This document shows, one piece after another, positions 53,124 through 62,037 of a DNA stretch of 64,000 nt. Under the pieces are notes generated by a model. That model ran no database searches, had not been told where the DNA came from, and was given only the letters and a program-made list of their open reading frames with translations. Each line of letters opens with the position of its first letter. Positions within the stretch are counted from its first letter, which is position 1. Position numbers and translations under genes: made by a program. The DNA lies in the NCBI RefSeq assembly GCF_025685605.1, contig NZ_JAGTUT010000001.1:3348001-3412000 (forward strand), given 5' to 3'. This stretch comes from Granulicella arctica. GTDB lineage: Bacteria > Acidobacteriota > Terriglobia > Terriglobales > Acidobacteriaceae.

Positions 53124-54929
53124 CTACAAGCGGCAGATAAGCAACTCCCGCTCGTAAATCATCTCCGCCGGTAGGTGATCGTGGAGAGCCAGAAATAGCT
53201 CCTCATGGCCCATCACCTCCTGCTTCCATTGACTCCGATCCACAGTCTGGAGGGTATCAAAGGTCGTTCGCGGAAAGTCGAGACCCTTCCAGTTCATGTC
53301 CTCGAAATGCGGCGTCCAGCCGATTGGCGTCTCCTTACCGCGCACCTTGCCGCGCACCCGATCGACGATCCACTTCAGCACGCGCATGTTCTCGGAGTAG
53401 CCGGGCCAGAGAAACTTGCCATCATCATCCTTGCGGAACCAGTTCACATGGAAGACCCGCGGCGTAGCCGAAAGGCTGCGCTGCATGCGGAGCCAATGCC
53501 GGAAGTAGTCGCCCATGTGATACCCGCAAAAGGGCAGCATCGCCATCGGATCGCGTCGAACCTTGCCCGTCGCTCCGGCTGAGGCAGCGGTTGTCTCCGA
53601 GCCCATGGTCGCGCCGATGTACACACCTGCCGACCAGTTGAACGCCTGATAGACAAGCGGCATGGTCGTCGGTCGTCGACCGCCAAAGATGAACGCCGAA
53701 ATTGGCACGCCCTCAGGATTCTCCCAATCCGGATCGATGGTAGGACATTGGCTGGCCGGGGCCGTAAACCGCCCATTGGGATGCGCGGCCGGAGTCTTCG
53801 ACGCGGGCGTCCAGTGATTGCCGCGCCAGTCGAGACACTCCGCTGGCGGCGTATCCGTCATCCCCTCCCACCACACGCCGCCGTCAGGAGTCAGTGCAAC
53901 ATTCGTGAAGATCGTGTTCTTCGCCAGTGTCGCCATGGCATTCGGATTGGTCTTTGCCGACGTCCCCGGCGCAACGCCAAAGAATCCAGCCTCAGGGTTA
54001 ATCGCACGAAGCTGTCCCGTCGCATCAGGCTTGATCCAGGCGATATCGTCGCCGACCGTGTGGATCTTCCAGCCCTCAAACCCATCCGGTGGAATCATCA
54101 TCGCGAAGTTCGTCTTGCCGCAGGCCGAAGGGAACGCTGCGGCGACATACGTCTTTTCGCCCTCAGGCGATTCGGCCCCGAGGATGAGCATGTGCTCCGC
54201 CATCCATCCCTCGTCGCGGGCGATGTTGGAAGCGATGCGCAACGCAAAGCACTTCTTGCCCAGCAGCGCATTCCCGCCGTAGCCCGACCCATAGCTCCAG
54301 ATCTCGCGCGTCTCCGGGAAGTGGACGATGTACTTCTGCTCGTTGCACGGCCACGACACATCCTGCTGACCGGGAGCAAGCGGTGCACCGACCGTGTGCA
54401 TGCACGGCACAACACGCTTCTCATCCTTGTCGATCTCGCGAAAGACCGGCGCGCCGATCCGCGCCATGATGCGCATGTTCACCACGGCATACGCGGAGTC
54501 CGTAAGCTGCACCCCGATCTGCGACATGGGCGAACCGATCGGCCCCATGCTGTACGGCAGGACATACATCACGCGCCCGCGCATCGAACCCTTGAAGAGT
54601 CCCTTCAACTTCTTGCGCATCACGAACGGATCTTCCCAATTATTCGTCGGTCCTGCATTGTCCTTCGAGAGCGAGCAGATGAAGGTCCTGTCCTCAACGC
54701 GAGCTACATCATTGGATGCAGAGCGGGCGTAGAAGCAACCGGGCCACAGATCTTCATTCAGCGGGAAGAAGGTCCCAGCCTCGACGAGCACATCGCAGAG
54801 CCGGTCATACTCCTCCTGCGAGCCGTCGATCCAGTGCACCGAGCTTGGCTGCGTCAGGTCGGCCATCTTCTCGACCCAGCGGATAAGGTGCTTGTTCGTC
54901 GTAGGCGGTGCGCTGATCTCGGTTTTCAT
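53124..54929 (-). CDS. pckG: phosphoenolpyruvate carboxykinase (GTP)
   Basis: A 601-residue cytosolic enzyme of gluconeogenesis that makes PEP and CO2 from oxaloacetate and GTP. The P-loop FPSACGKTN (266-274) holds the reactive Cys typical of the GTP form. [32 protein letters not shown] and a C-terminal nucleotide region with VNWFRKD fit this family. AGGGAGCG lies about 6 bases before the ATG at 54929. It is a single-gene unit on the minus strand. Confidence 0.94.
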   Translation of the reverse strand: MKTEISAPPTTNKHLIRWVEKMADLTQPSSVHWIDGSQEEYDRLCDVLVEAGTFFPLNEDLWPGCFYARSASNDVARVEDRTFICSLSKDNAGPTNNWEDPFVMRKKLKGLFKGSMRGRVMYVLPYSMGPIGSPMSQIGVQLTDSAYAVVNMRIMARIGAPVFREIDKDEKRVVPCMHTVGAPLAPGQQDVSWPCNEQKYIVHFPETREIWSYGSGYGGNALLGKKCFALRIASNIARDEGWMAEHMLILGAESPEGEKTYVAAAFPSACGKTNFAMMIPPDGFEGWKIHTVGDDIAWIKPDATGQLRAINPEAGFFGVAPGTSAKTNPNAMATLAKNTIFTNVALTPDGGVWWEGMTDTPPAECLDWRGNHWTPASKTPAAHPNGRFTAPASQCPTIDPDWENPEGVPISAFIFGGRRPTTMPLVYQAFNWSAGVYIGATMGSETTAASAGATGKVRRDPMAMLPFCGYHMGDYFRHWLRMQRSLSATPRVFHVNWFRKDDDGKFLWPGYSENMRVLKWIVDRVRGKVRGKETPIGWTPHFEDMNWKGLDFPRTTFDTLQTVDRSQWKQEVMGHEELFLALHDHLPAEMIYERELLICRL

Positions 54930-55024
54930 AGGTATCGCTCCCTATAAGAATTAGCGATACACGGGCGAGTGTCAACTCGCAACGAAAAACAAGCGCTTCA
55001 TCCCGATTATTGGCCTGACAGCCA

Positions 55025-55075
55025 AACCAATACTGGAGAAGCGACCCGCATAAGGTTGCTCATCCAGTATTGGTT
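55025..55075. promoter_or_regulatory. 13-bp perfect inverted repeat between pckG and DoxX genes
   Basis: AACCAATACTGGA (55025-55037) and its exact reverse complement TCCAGTATTGGTT (55063-55075) flank a 25-base spacer, about 95 bases upstream of pckG. No T run follows. It could be a repressor site for pckG or part of the 3' end of the DoxX-family gene, which stops at 55101. Function not shown. Confidence 0.4.
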
Positions 55076-55100
55076 CATGGTGCGATCACAACGTGTTGGG

Positions 55101-55487
55101 TCAGCTTTGTACGCGTTGTTGAAAGATCCCTGCAAACGCAGACCGAACACTGAGGAACGTCAGTATCCACAACACCGTGACGACCAGCGCAAGCGGGAGC
55201 CCGCTCGGTGCCATCAACGCATGAAAGAGGAAGATGTTGACGATCACCGGCGCAAGCAGCGCCAATGCCAACGGCACATACCGACCCGCAAGCAGCAGGA
55301 TAGCTGGTACCAGTTGCAGCAGAAAGATCGGTACTAGGTAGTGTGAGATGAAGAGCGCCCCCATAAACTGCCCGGCAGGTCCAGGCGGCGGAGGCGGCAT
55401 CGGAATGAAGTGCAGAAAGCCGTTGAGTCCGAAGACGAGGAAGATAAAACCGAGCAGATACCGGGCAATCGTGGAGGCGATCTTCAT
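55101..55487 (-). CDS. DoxX-family small membrane protein
   Basis: A 128-residue protein with four membrane segments and the DoxX-like opening MKIASTIARYLLGFIFLVFGLNGFLHF, a Pro-run MPPPPPGP loop and LFHALMAPSGLPLALVV. It lies 28 bases downstream of the azoreductase gene on the same strand, so the two are likely co-transcribed. Small DoxX proteins often accompany redox stress genes. The exact activity is unknown. Confidence 0.85.
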   Translation of the reverse strand: MKIASTIARYLLGFIFLVFGLNGFLHFIPMPPPPPGPAGQFMGALFISHYLVPIFLLQLVPAILLLAGRYVPLALALLAPVIVNIFLFHALMAPSGLPLALVVTVLWILTFLSVRSAFAGIFQQRVQS

Positions 55488-55515
55488 GCGGGTGTTTCTC
55501 CTTCAACTCAGAGGA

Positions 55516-56145
55516 TTAAGCAGCCTTGAAGCTGGAGCGGATAGCCGTAACGTGAGGCGTCAGGAACGTCTCGCGATCGACCTTGCCCTGCATGATGGCA
55601 GAGACTCCACCAGCGGCGAGGACCGTCACGTCGGTAACGCCCAGAAAGCCCAGAACGGTCCGAAGATACGGATCGGCAAAGTTGTACGAAGCCATCGCCG
55701 TGCCCGCATCGTAGACGCCACCTGCAGCGATAAGAATGGTAGCCTTCTTGCCGGTAAGCAGGCCCTTCGGCACGCCAGTCGCATACGAGAAGGTCTTGTT
55801 GACACGCGCAATCTGGTCGATCCAGAGTTTCAGCGTCGAGGGGATGCTGAAGTTATGCATCGGTACGCCAAAGACGTACTCATCCGCAGTTTGCAGCTCA
55901 CCGATCAGGGTGTCCGAGAGGGCAGTGATCTGCTTCTGCTCAGGCGTAAGCGCTTCAGCAGGCGTGTAGACCGCACCAACCCAGGCGGCGTTGACCGGCA
56001 GAATCACAGTAGACGAGACGTCGCGGGTAATGACCTGTCCCTGGGGATTTGCGGTCTTCCAACCCTGAACGAATTCGCTGGTGAGGTGACGCGAGACCGA
56101 GGCCTCGCCGAGAGGGCTTGAATCGATGTGCAGAAGAGTGGGCAT
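55516..56145 (-). CDS. azoR: FMN-dependent NADH-azoreductase (AzoR-like)
   Basis: A 209-residue flavodoxin-fold quinone/azo reductase. It has the N-terminal phosphate loop LLHIDSSPLGEASVSRHLTSEF, the middle GVPMHNFSIPSTLKLWIDQIARVNKTFSY stretch that binds FMN and substrate, and LLTGKKATILIAAGG. The family reduces quinones and azo dyes by two electrons using NADH and protects from quinone stress. AAAGGAG lies before the ATG at 56145. It is divergent from a TetR-type gene over a palindromic region, suggesting direct repression. Confidence 0.88.
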   Translation of the reverse strand: MPTLLHIDSSPLGEASVSRHLTSEFVQGWKTANPQGQVITRDVSSTVILPVNAAWVGAVYTPAEALTPEQKQITALSDTLIGELQTADEYVFGVPMHNFSIPSTLKLWIDQIARVNKTFSYATGVPKGLLTGKKATILIAAGGVYDAGTAMASYNFADPYLRTVLGFLGVTDVTVLAAGGVSAIMQGKVDRETFLTPHVTAIRSSFKAA

Positions 56146-56175
56146 GGTTTGAATCTCCTTTACGACAGTAGATGT

Positions 56176-56222
56176 CTAAACAACAGGTGTCGACTCAGGA
56201 AAACACAACAGTCGTTGTTTAG
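56176..56222. promoter_or_regulatory. candidate operator between azoR and its TetR-type regulator
   Basis: CTAAACAAC (56176-56184) and its exact reverse complement GTTGTTTAG (56214-56222) flank a 29-base spacer. The right half also belongs to a shorter dyad CAAC-AGTC-GTTG (56206-56217). They sit between divergent genes azoR (starts 56145) and the regulator (starts 56264), the usual place for a TetR operator. Confidence 0.5.
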
Positions 56223-56263
56223 GCAATTTCTCCGTAGTCAGATATTCTGAAATCAGGTCCCTC

Positions 56264-56884
56264 ATGGCTGAAAGCTGTAACGAGATCGTCGATCCACGCA
56301 TCCGGCGGACGCGCCTCCTGCTCCAGCACGCGCTCGGCACGCTGCTCGAGACGATGGAGTTCGACAAGATCTCTGTGCAGGAGATCGCCGAAGCCGCCAC
56401 GGTAAACCGCGCCACCTTCTACGATCACTATCCCGACAAGTTCGCTCTGCTCGAGTGCATGGTCGGCACGCGATTCCACGAACTCCTCGTCCAGCGAGGA
56501 GTCCATTTCAGCGGCGGCTGCTCCTCCGCGCTCACCGGCATCGTCCTCGGCGTCTGCGACTATCTCGCCGAGATCCCCGGCCTCGCCTGCGGTCGCCAGC
56601 GCCAACTGGAGCCACATCTGGAATCGGCAGTCATCACCGTCGTCCGATCCATCATCCTCGAAGGCCTGCGAAGGCACGACGACGGCAGTAGCCCGGCTTC
56701 CCCTGAGATGCGCGCCACCACCGTCAGCTGGGCAATCTACGGAGCAGCCAAGGAATGGGTTCGCACTCCAAATCGCGTGCCGTCGGAGGAGATCGTGCAA
56801 ACCGTCATGCTGCTCGTCGCGCCCATCGCGCACCCGGCACCCGCCTCAATACCTATCTCTGCTGAGCCTCTACTTACCCGATAG
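56264..56884 (+). CDS. TetR-family transcriptional regulator
   Basis: A 206-residue protein. The N-terminal helix-turn-helix is clear (ETMEFDKISVQEIAEAATVNRATFYDHYPDKFALLECM, about residues 28-66), and a helical ligand-binding domain follows. TetR regulators usually repress a divergent gene until a small ligand binds, here most simply azoR-doxX. The gene overlaps the convergent pgm stop by 11 bases. The ligand is unknown, possibly a quinone-like compound judging from azoR. Confidence 0.85.
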   Translation: MAESCNEIVDPRIRRTRLLLQHALGTLLETMEFDKISVQEIAEAATVNRATFYDHYPDKFALLECMVGTRFHELLVQRGVHFSGGCSSALTGIVLGVCDYLAEIPGLACGRQRQLEPHLESAVITVVRSIILEGLRRHDDGSSPASPEMRATTVSWAIYGAAKEWVRTPNRVPSEEIVQTVMLLVAPIAHPAPASIPISAEPLLTR

Positions 56885-58523
56885 CCGCGTTCACCAGCGC
56901 CTGCGCCTCCGTCTGTATCTGCTTCAAATGCTCCAAGCCCTTGAACGACTCCGCATAGATCTTGTACACGTCCTCCGTACCCGAGGGCCGCGCGGCAAAC
57001 CAGCCCTCATCCGTCGTCACCTTCAGCCCTCCGATGCTCGCATGGTTTCCCGGAGCCTCCGTAAGGATCGCCGTAATCGCATCACCCGCAAGCTCCTTCG
57101 CCGTCACCTCCGTGGGTGAAAGCTTCCCAAGCTTGGCCTTCTGCTCCTTGCTCGCCGCCGCATCAATCCGCTGATACACAGGGTCGCCATACTTCGCCGT
57201 CAGCTCGCCATACAGCAGCCCTGGGTCCTTACCCGTCCGGGCCGTCATCTCCGCAGCCAGCAGGCCCGGTATCAGCCCATCCTTATCCGTAGTCCACACC
57301 TTGCCGTTGCGCCGCAGGAAGGTCGCCCCGGCAGACTCCTCCCCCACAAAGCCCAGCGTCCCATCGATCAGCCCATCGACAAACCACTTGAAGCCGACCG
57401 GCACCTCAAGCATCGGCCGCCCAAGCCCCTTCGCCACGCGGTCGATGATGCTCGACGACACCAGCGTCTTCCCAATCCCTACATTCGCAGCCCAGTCAGG
57501 CCGATGTGTAAAGAGGTACTGAATGCACACAGCCAGGTAGTGGTTCGGATTCAGCAGCCCCGTCGTGCGAGTCACAACACCATGCCGATCATGGTCCGTA
57601 TCGCAAGCCCACGCCACGTCGAACTTGTCCTTATTGGCGATCATCGAAGCCATTGCAAACGGACTCGAGCAATCCATCCGCACCTTGCCATCCCAGTCGC
57701 ACGTCATAAACCGAAACGTCGGATCGACATACGGGTTCAGGATCGTCAGCGGCAACTTATACTGCTCGGCGATCCTCGGCCAATAGAAGACGCCCGCCCC
57801 GCCCAGCGGATCGACGCCCAGCGTCAGCCCACTCGACCGAATCACGTCAAAGTCGATCACGTTCGCAAGGTCGTTGATGTAGTTGGTCGTGTAGTCATAT
57901 CGATGCGTCGTGTTCGCGCGCAGAGCCGCAGTGTACGGCATGCGGCGAACCTCCTTCAGGCCGCCCACAATGATCTCGTTCGCCCGGTTCTCGATCCACT
58001 TCGTAGCGGACGTATCCGCCGGGCCGCCATTCGGCGGGTTGTACTTGAAGCCCCCATCATCCGGCGGATTGTGCGAAGGCGTAATCACGATGCCGTCGGC
58101 AAGATCACTCTTGCGCCCATCGTTATAGGTCAGAATGGCATGCGAAAGCGCCGGCGTCGGCGTGTACGCAAGCTCCTGGTCGATCATCACCTCAATGCCA
58201 TTACCCGCCAGCACCTCGAGCGCCGCAGCAAACGCCGGCTCCGAAAGCGCATGCGTATCCTGCGCCAGAAAGAGTGGCCCGGTAATCCCCTGGGCCTGCC
58301 GGTACTCGCAGATCGCCTGCGTAATCGCGAGGATATGGTCCTCATTAAAAGCAGTATGCAAGGAGCTGCCGCGATGCCCCGACGTACCGAACGCAACCCT
58401 CTGGGCCGCCACCGACGCATCCGGATGCAGCGCGTAGAAGGCGGTCACAAGGCGGGGAATATTGACGAGCAGGGCGGGATTCGGTTGCTGGCCGGGTGTG
58501 TTCGCGGGCGCGGAAGCTGGCAT
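56874..58523 (-). CDS. pgm: phosphoglucomutase (alpha-D-glucose phosphate-specific)
   Basis: A 549-residue cytosolic enzyme converting glucose 1-phosphate and glucose 6-phosphate. VAFGTSGHRGSS holds the substrate-binding region near the N-terminus. The catalytic phospho-Ser is in GIVITPSHNPPDDGGFKYNPPNGG, the metal loop is DTDHDRHG and the sugar-binding loop is GEESAGATFLRR. It is the Pgm rather than ManB type by length and motifs. It links glycogen or cell-envelope sugar synthesis to glycolysis. Confidence 0.94.
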   Translation of the reverse strand: MPASAPANTPGQQPNPALLVNIPRLVTAFYALHPDASVAAQRVAFGTSGHRGSSLHTAFNEDHILAITQAICEYRQAQGITGPLFLAQDTHALSEPAFAAALEVLAGNGIEVMIDQELAYTPTPALSHAILTYNDGRKSDLADGIVITPSHNPPDDGGFKYNPPNGGPADTSATKWIENRANEIIVGGLKEVRRMPYTAALRANTTHRYDYTTNYINDLANVIDFDVIRSSGLTLGVDPLGGAGVFYWPRIAEQYKLPLTILNPYVDPTFRFMTCDWDGKVRMDCSSPFAMASMIANKDKFDVAWACDTDHDRHGVVTRTTGLLNPNHYLAVCIQYLFTHRPDWAANVGIGKTLVSSSIIDRVAKGLGRPMLEVPVGFKWFVDGLIDGTLGFVGEESAGATFLRRNGKVWTTDKDGLIPGLLAAEMTARTGKDPGLLYGELTAKYGDPVYQRIDAAASKEQKAKLGKLSPTEVTAKELAGDAITAILTEAPGNHASIGGLKVTTDEGWFAARPSGTEDVYKIYAESFKGLEHLKQIQTEAQALVNAAIG

Positions 58524-58818
58524 GAGTCAGAGACCTTTCGAGGCAGAGTGCCGATTGACTGCACTATAAGGGATGCCGATGGAGAAGGGAATGTCGGCCA
58601 ATCTTCTACTGAAAACCTGACACACGACAATAGTCCTTGCTATACCAATTTGGGAACGGTAGAACCAAGGTATTCCCACGGGCCAGATTCAACGCATCCG
58701 CAGGGCCAGGCGTATGGCCAGCGGCAACGTGCACTGCTGAGTTTTGATCGTTGAGACGGGTCGATTTCTCGTTGCGCACCTTTCAGGTGTCGTACCGGAG
58801 ATCCTCCCGGGAGCTTGA
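58524..58818. other. intergenic region before the collagen-like gene
   Basis: 295 bases between divergent genes, so it should hold promoters for pgm and for the collagen-like gene. CGGGAG just before 58819 is the likely ribosome-binding site. No repeat or RNA gene was recognised. Confidence 0.4.
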
Positions 58819-61809
58819 ATGCGCCTGCAAGTAAGAAGATCGTGCAGGATTGGAGGGCTGTGGCTGGCGTTCACGGGGGCGATCCTCGGTGTGCCGCTCC
58901 GCGCCCAACAAGCAACATTAGTAGCTGACGCCCACGTCAACAGCGCCCTCCCTGCAGTCAACAGCGGAGCCATCTCCAACCTCAACGTCGGCAACGGCTA
59001 TACGACCCTCCTGCAGTTCGACCTCGGCCTCCTGCCTAGCGGAACCACCGCTACCCAGGTCACCCGTGCCATCCTCCTCCTCTACTGCAACCGGATCAAC
59101 ACCGCAGGCCCCGTCTCGCTCAGCGCCGTCAACGCCGCATGGGGCGAGTACAGCGTCACCTGGCAGACCCTCCCCACTCTCGCAGCCTCCGCCCAGACCG
59201 TCTCCGTCAGCCAAGCCGGAGCCTATGTCGCCATCGATGTCACGGCACAGGTCAAAGGCTGGATCACGACCCCAACCTCGAACAACGGCGTCGCCCTTAC
59301 TGCCACAACCGCTGACCTCCAGTTCGACAGCAAAGAAAATGACCAGACGGCCCACGCACCCGTCCTCCAGATCGCGCTCGCAAGCAGCGGAGCCACAGGC
59401 GCAACCGGCCTCACCGGGCTAACCGGCCCAGCAGGCGCAGCCGGTCCCGCCGGGGCCAACGGAACAACCGGCTCAAGCGGAGCAGCCGGCGTACAAGGTC
59501 TAAAAGGCGATGCAGGCTCAGCAGGGTCAACCGGCCCCGCAGGACTCACCGGTCCCGCAGGTTCCGCCGGTGCATCTGGTCCAGTCGGGAGCGCAGGCCT
59601 CGTCGGTCCAGCCGGGGCACCCGGACTGGTCTATCAAGGTACCTACACCTCAACCACAAACTACACCCTGGGCGATGTTGTTCTCTGGCAAGGGGCAAGC
59701 TACGCCTCACTCGCCGCAGCAAACCACGGCAACACACCCAGCCTTGTCACGTCCGCATGGGGTGTCCTTACGGCAGTTGGACCCGCAGGCATAGCAGGCC
59801 CGCAGGGAGTCGTCGGCTCTACTGGTTCGCAAGGGCTCCCCGGCTTTGTCGGACCCGCCGGCCCACTCGGCACCCAGGGCGTCGCCGGTCCGCAAGGTCC
59901 CTCAGGCGCTCAAGGCCTTACCGGCCCCGCTGGCTCCACCGGCGACCACGGCGCTCAAGGTCTGCAGGGAATCGCCGGACAGGCAGGCGCGCAGGGCATC
60001 CCAGGCTCCACCGGCGCACAGGGACTCTCCGGCCCGATCGGCCTGCAGGGAATCGCCGGTCCCGTCGGGATGAGCTTTCAAGGCGCGTACTCCTCGATAA
60101 CGAACTACGGCTTAGGCGAAGGCGTCCTGTACGGAGGCGCTGGCTACGTCTCCCTCACCGCCAGCAACCACGGCAACACGCCCGATCTCAGCCCCGCGCA
60201 ATGGGCGGAGTTCGCCTCAGGAGGCGCTGGCCCCGCCGGTCCAACAGGCCCAATCGGCATCACCGGAGCCAGCGGCGCTTCAGGGCTGAACGGCGCAACC
60301 GGCATCGCTGGCCCACAAGGAGCCATCGGCCCACAGGGACCTGCCGTGGCGAACTACACCGGAGCATACCTCTCCGCGACCAACTACGCGCTACACGACG
60401 CCGTCAGCTACAACGGCTCAACCTATGTCTCGCTTACCGCCACCAATCACGGCAACACGCCCGACCAGAGTCCTCAGCAATGGGCAGTCCTGGCCGCGCA
60501 GGGAATCGCGGGACCAATCGGCTCAGCCGGGATCGCCGGACCTGCAGGTGCTGCCGGAACGTCTGGAGTCGCCGGAGCCGCAGGCCCACAAGGACCTCCC
60601 GTCCAGTTCTCAGGCGGCTGGATCATCAGCACCACCTACACCATTGGCCAGGCGATCTCCTACGCCGGTTCAAGCTACATTGCCCTGACAGCAAACACAG
60701 GCCGCCAACCCGATCTCAGCCCACAATACTGGGGTCTCCTCGCGCAGGCGGGCGTTGGCTCGGCTGGGGCAACCGGCCCCACCGGCCCACAAGGAAGCCT
60801 CGGTTTCCCCGGCCCTATCGGTGTCACGGGCACCTCCGGCCCGCAAGGGATTCAAGGGCTCGTCGGCGCCCTCGGGCCCTCCGGAGCAACAGGCCCAGCC
60901 GGTTCAGCGGGACCGACCGGAGCCACAGGCATCGCCGGGCTGGCCTATCGCGGCACCTACGTCTCGAACACCAACTACGGCCTCAACGATGCCGTCACGT
61001 TTCAGGGCGCAAGCTACATCTCCCTCACCACAACCAACGTAGGCCAGACCCCAGGCCTGAGCGCGAACTGGAGCCTGTTAGCCGCGCAAGGTGCAGCCGG
61101 AGCCGTCGGAGCCCGTTTCCGAGGCCCCTGGGGCTCAGGCGTTCCGTACGCGCTTAGCGATGCCGTCTCCTTTGCCGGGTCAACCTACCTGGCGCAGGCA
61201 GCCAACTCCGCGCTCGAACCGGATACCAACCCAGCAATATGGTCGGTCATGGCCAGCATCGGAGCCACCGGTCCCACAGGCCCATCCGGCCCCTCAGGGC
61301 AAGCCGCAACCATCACCGTCGGTTCGGTAGCCACTGGCTTAGCAGGCTCACCAGCCTCCGTCACCAACAGCGGCTCATCCGCCGCCGCAGTCCTCAACTT
61401 CATCATCCCACAGGGCGCTGCCGGTTCTTCAGGCGGTGGCAGCAGCGGCTCCGGCATCTCCGCAGCCTCGGTCTACCACCCCATCTCGAACAGCTTCCTC
61501 TTCTACTCCGTAACGACAGCCAACTCCGGCATCACCGACACGGCCCCCGTCCTTACCTGGGTCCCCAACGGCTGCACCGCTACCAGCCTCATGGTCTACT
61601 CCGAGCAGGGAAACCAGATCACGGTACGCCTACGGCAAGGTTCGCCCACCGCCCTGAACGACACCGCCCTCACCTGCACAGCCTCAGCCAACATCCCCTG
61701 CACCGCTACCGGCAGCGTCCCTGTACCACCCGGCAGCTTCATCGACCTCAGTGTCCTCGGAGCCAACGGCACCGCCTCACCCGTATGGACAGCCCTCGTC
61801 TGTAACTAA
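58819..61809 (+). CDS. secreted collagen-like mosaic protein with carbohydrate-binding-like modules
   Basis: 996 residues. A signal peptide ends near residue 29 (GVPLRAQ). Residues 30-185 look like a DNRLRE/CBM96-type beta domain (LLQFDLGLLPSGTTATQVTRA). Then Gly-X-Y collagen runs (GPAGPAG, GATGPTG) alternate with six copies of a 45-50-residue module starting near residues 272, 420, 513, 597, 710 and 767. Each module reads roughly Y-x-G-x-Y...NY-x-L-x-D-x-V-x-x-x-G-x-x-Y-x-S-L...N-x-x-x-x-P...W, a CBM5/12-like pattern. The C-terminal 110 residues form a separate Cys-containing domain. Probable cell-surface fibre. Confidence 0.85.
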   Translation: MRLQVRRSCRIGGLWLAFTGAILGVPLRAQQATLVADAHVNSALPAVNSGAISNLNVGNGYTTLLQFDLGLLPSGTTATQVTRAILLLYCNRINTAGPVSLSAVNAAWGEYSVTWQTLPTLAASAQTVSVSQAGAYVAIDVTAQVKGWITTPTSNNGVALTATTADLQFDSKENDQTAHAPVLQIALASSGATGATGLTGLTGPAGAAGPAGANGTTGSSGAAGVQGLKGDAGSAGSTGPAGLTGPAGSAGASGPVGSAGLVGPAGAPGLVYQGTYTSTTNYTLGDVVLWQGASYASLAAANHGNTPSLVTSAWGVLTAVGPAGIAGPQGVVGSTGSQGLPGFVGPAGPLGTQGVAGPQGPSGAQGLTGPAGSTGDHGAQGLQGIAGQAGAQGIPGSTGAQGLSGPIGLQGIAGPVGMSFQGAYSSITNYGLGEGVLYGGAGYVSLTASNHGNTPDLSPAQWAEFASGGAGPAGPTGPIGITGASGASGLNGATGIAGPQGAIGPQGPAVANYTGAYLSATNYALHDAVSYNGSTYVSLTATNHGNTPDQSPQQWAVLAAQGIAGPIGSAGIAGPAGAAGTSGVAGAAGPQGPPVQFSGGWIISTTYTIGQAISYAGSSYIALTANTGRQPDLSPQYWGLLAQAGVGSAGATGPTGPQGSLGFPGPIGVTGTSGPQGIQGLVGALGPSGATGPAGSAGPTGATGIAGLAYRGTYVSNTNYGLNDAVTFQGASYISLTTTNVGQTPGLSANWSLLAAQGAAGAVGARFRGPWGSGVPYALSDAVSFAGSTYLAQAANSALEPDTNPAIWSVMASIGATGPTGPSGPSGQAATITVGSVATGLAGSPASVTNSGSSAAAVLNFIIPQGAAGSSGGGSSGSGISAASVYHPISNSFLFYSVTTANSGITDTAPVLTWVPNGCTATSLMVYSEQGNQITVRLRQGSPTALNDTALTCTASANIPCTATGSVPVPPGSFIDLSVLGANGTASPVWTALVCN

Positions 61810-61971
61810 GCAAAATCGTCAATGATGACGCACGCTTGAGGCCCACGACCCTCGGAAGCGTTCCACCGAAATGTATATCTCGAATCGTTTTCAAAAGACC
61901 AAACCGTACAAAATCATACAAAATTGAAGTCCAGACTTAACCCGCCTGTTATGAACACTTTGGACCTAAAA

Positions 61972-62021
61972 CGAAAAAAGAATGCCCCACCCCTCGCCAC
62001 AATCGGCAAAGGGTGGGGCAT
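61972..62021 (-). terminator. intrinsic terminator of the DHS-like gene
   Basis: Read on the minus strand, ATGCCCCACCC pairs with GGGTGGGGCAT (11 pairs; a weaker GCC/GGC inside) followed by TCTTTTTTCGTTTT. Confidence 0.8.
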
Positions 62022-62037
62022 CGACCTACGGTAAAAA

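Noticed and set aside
53748..54947. 399-codon plus-strand ORF opposite pckG
   Set aside because: Arg/His-rich shadow of the PEP carboxykinase gene.
59400..61300. Short regular DNA repeats that could suggest a CRISPR or tandem-repeat array
   Set aside because: They are in-frame codons of Gly-X-Y collagen repeats and copied modules inside one long ORF, with no uniform spacers.
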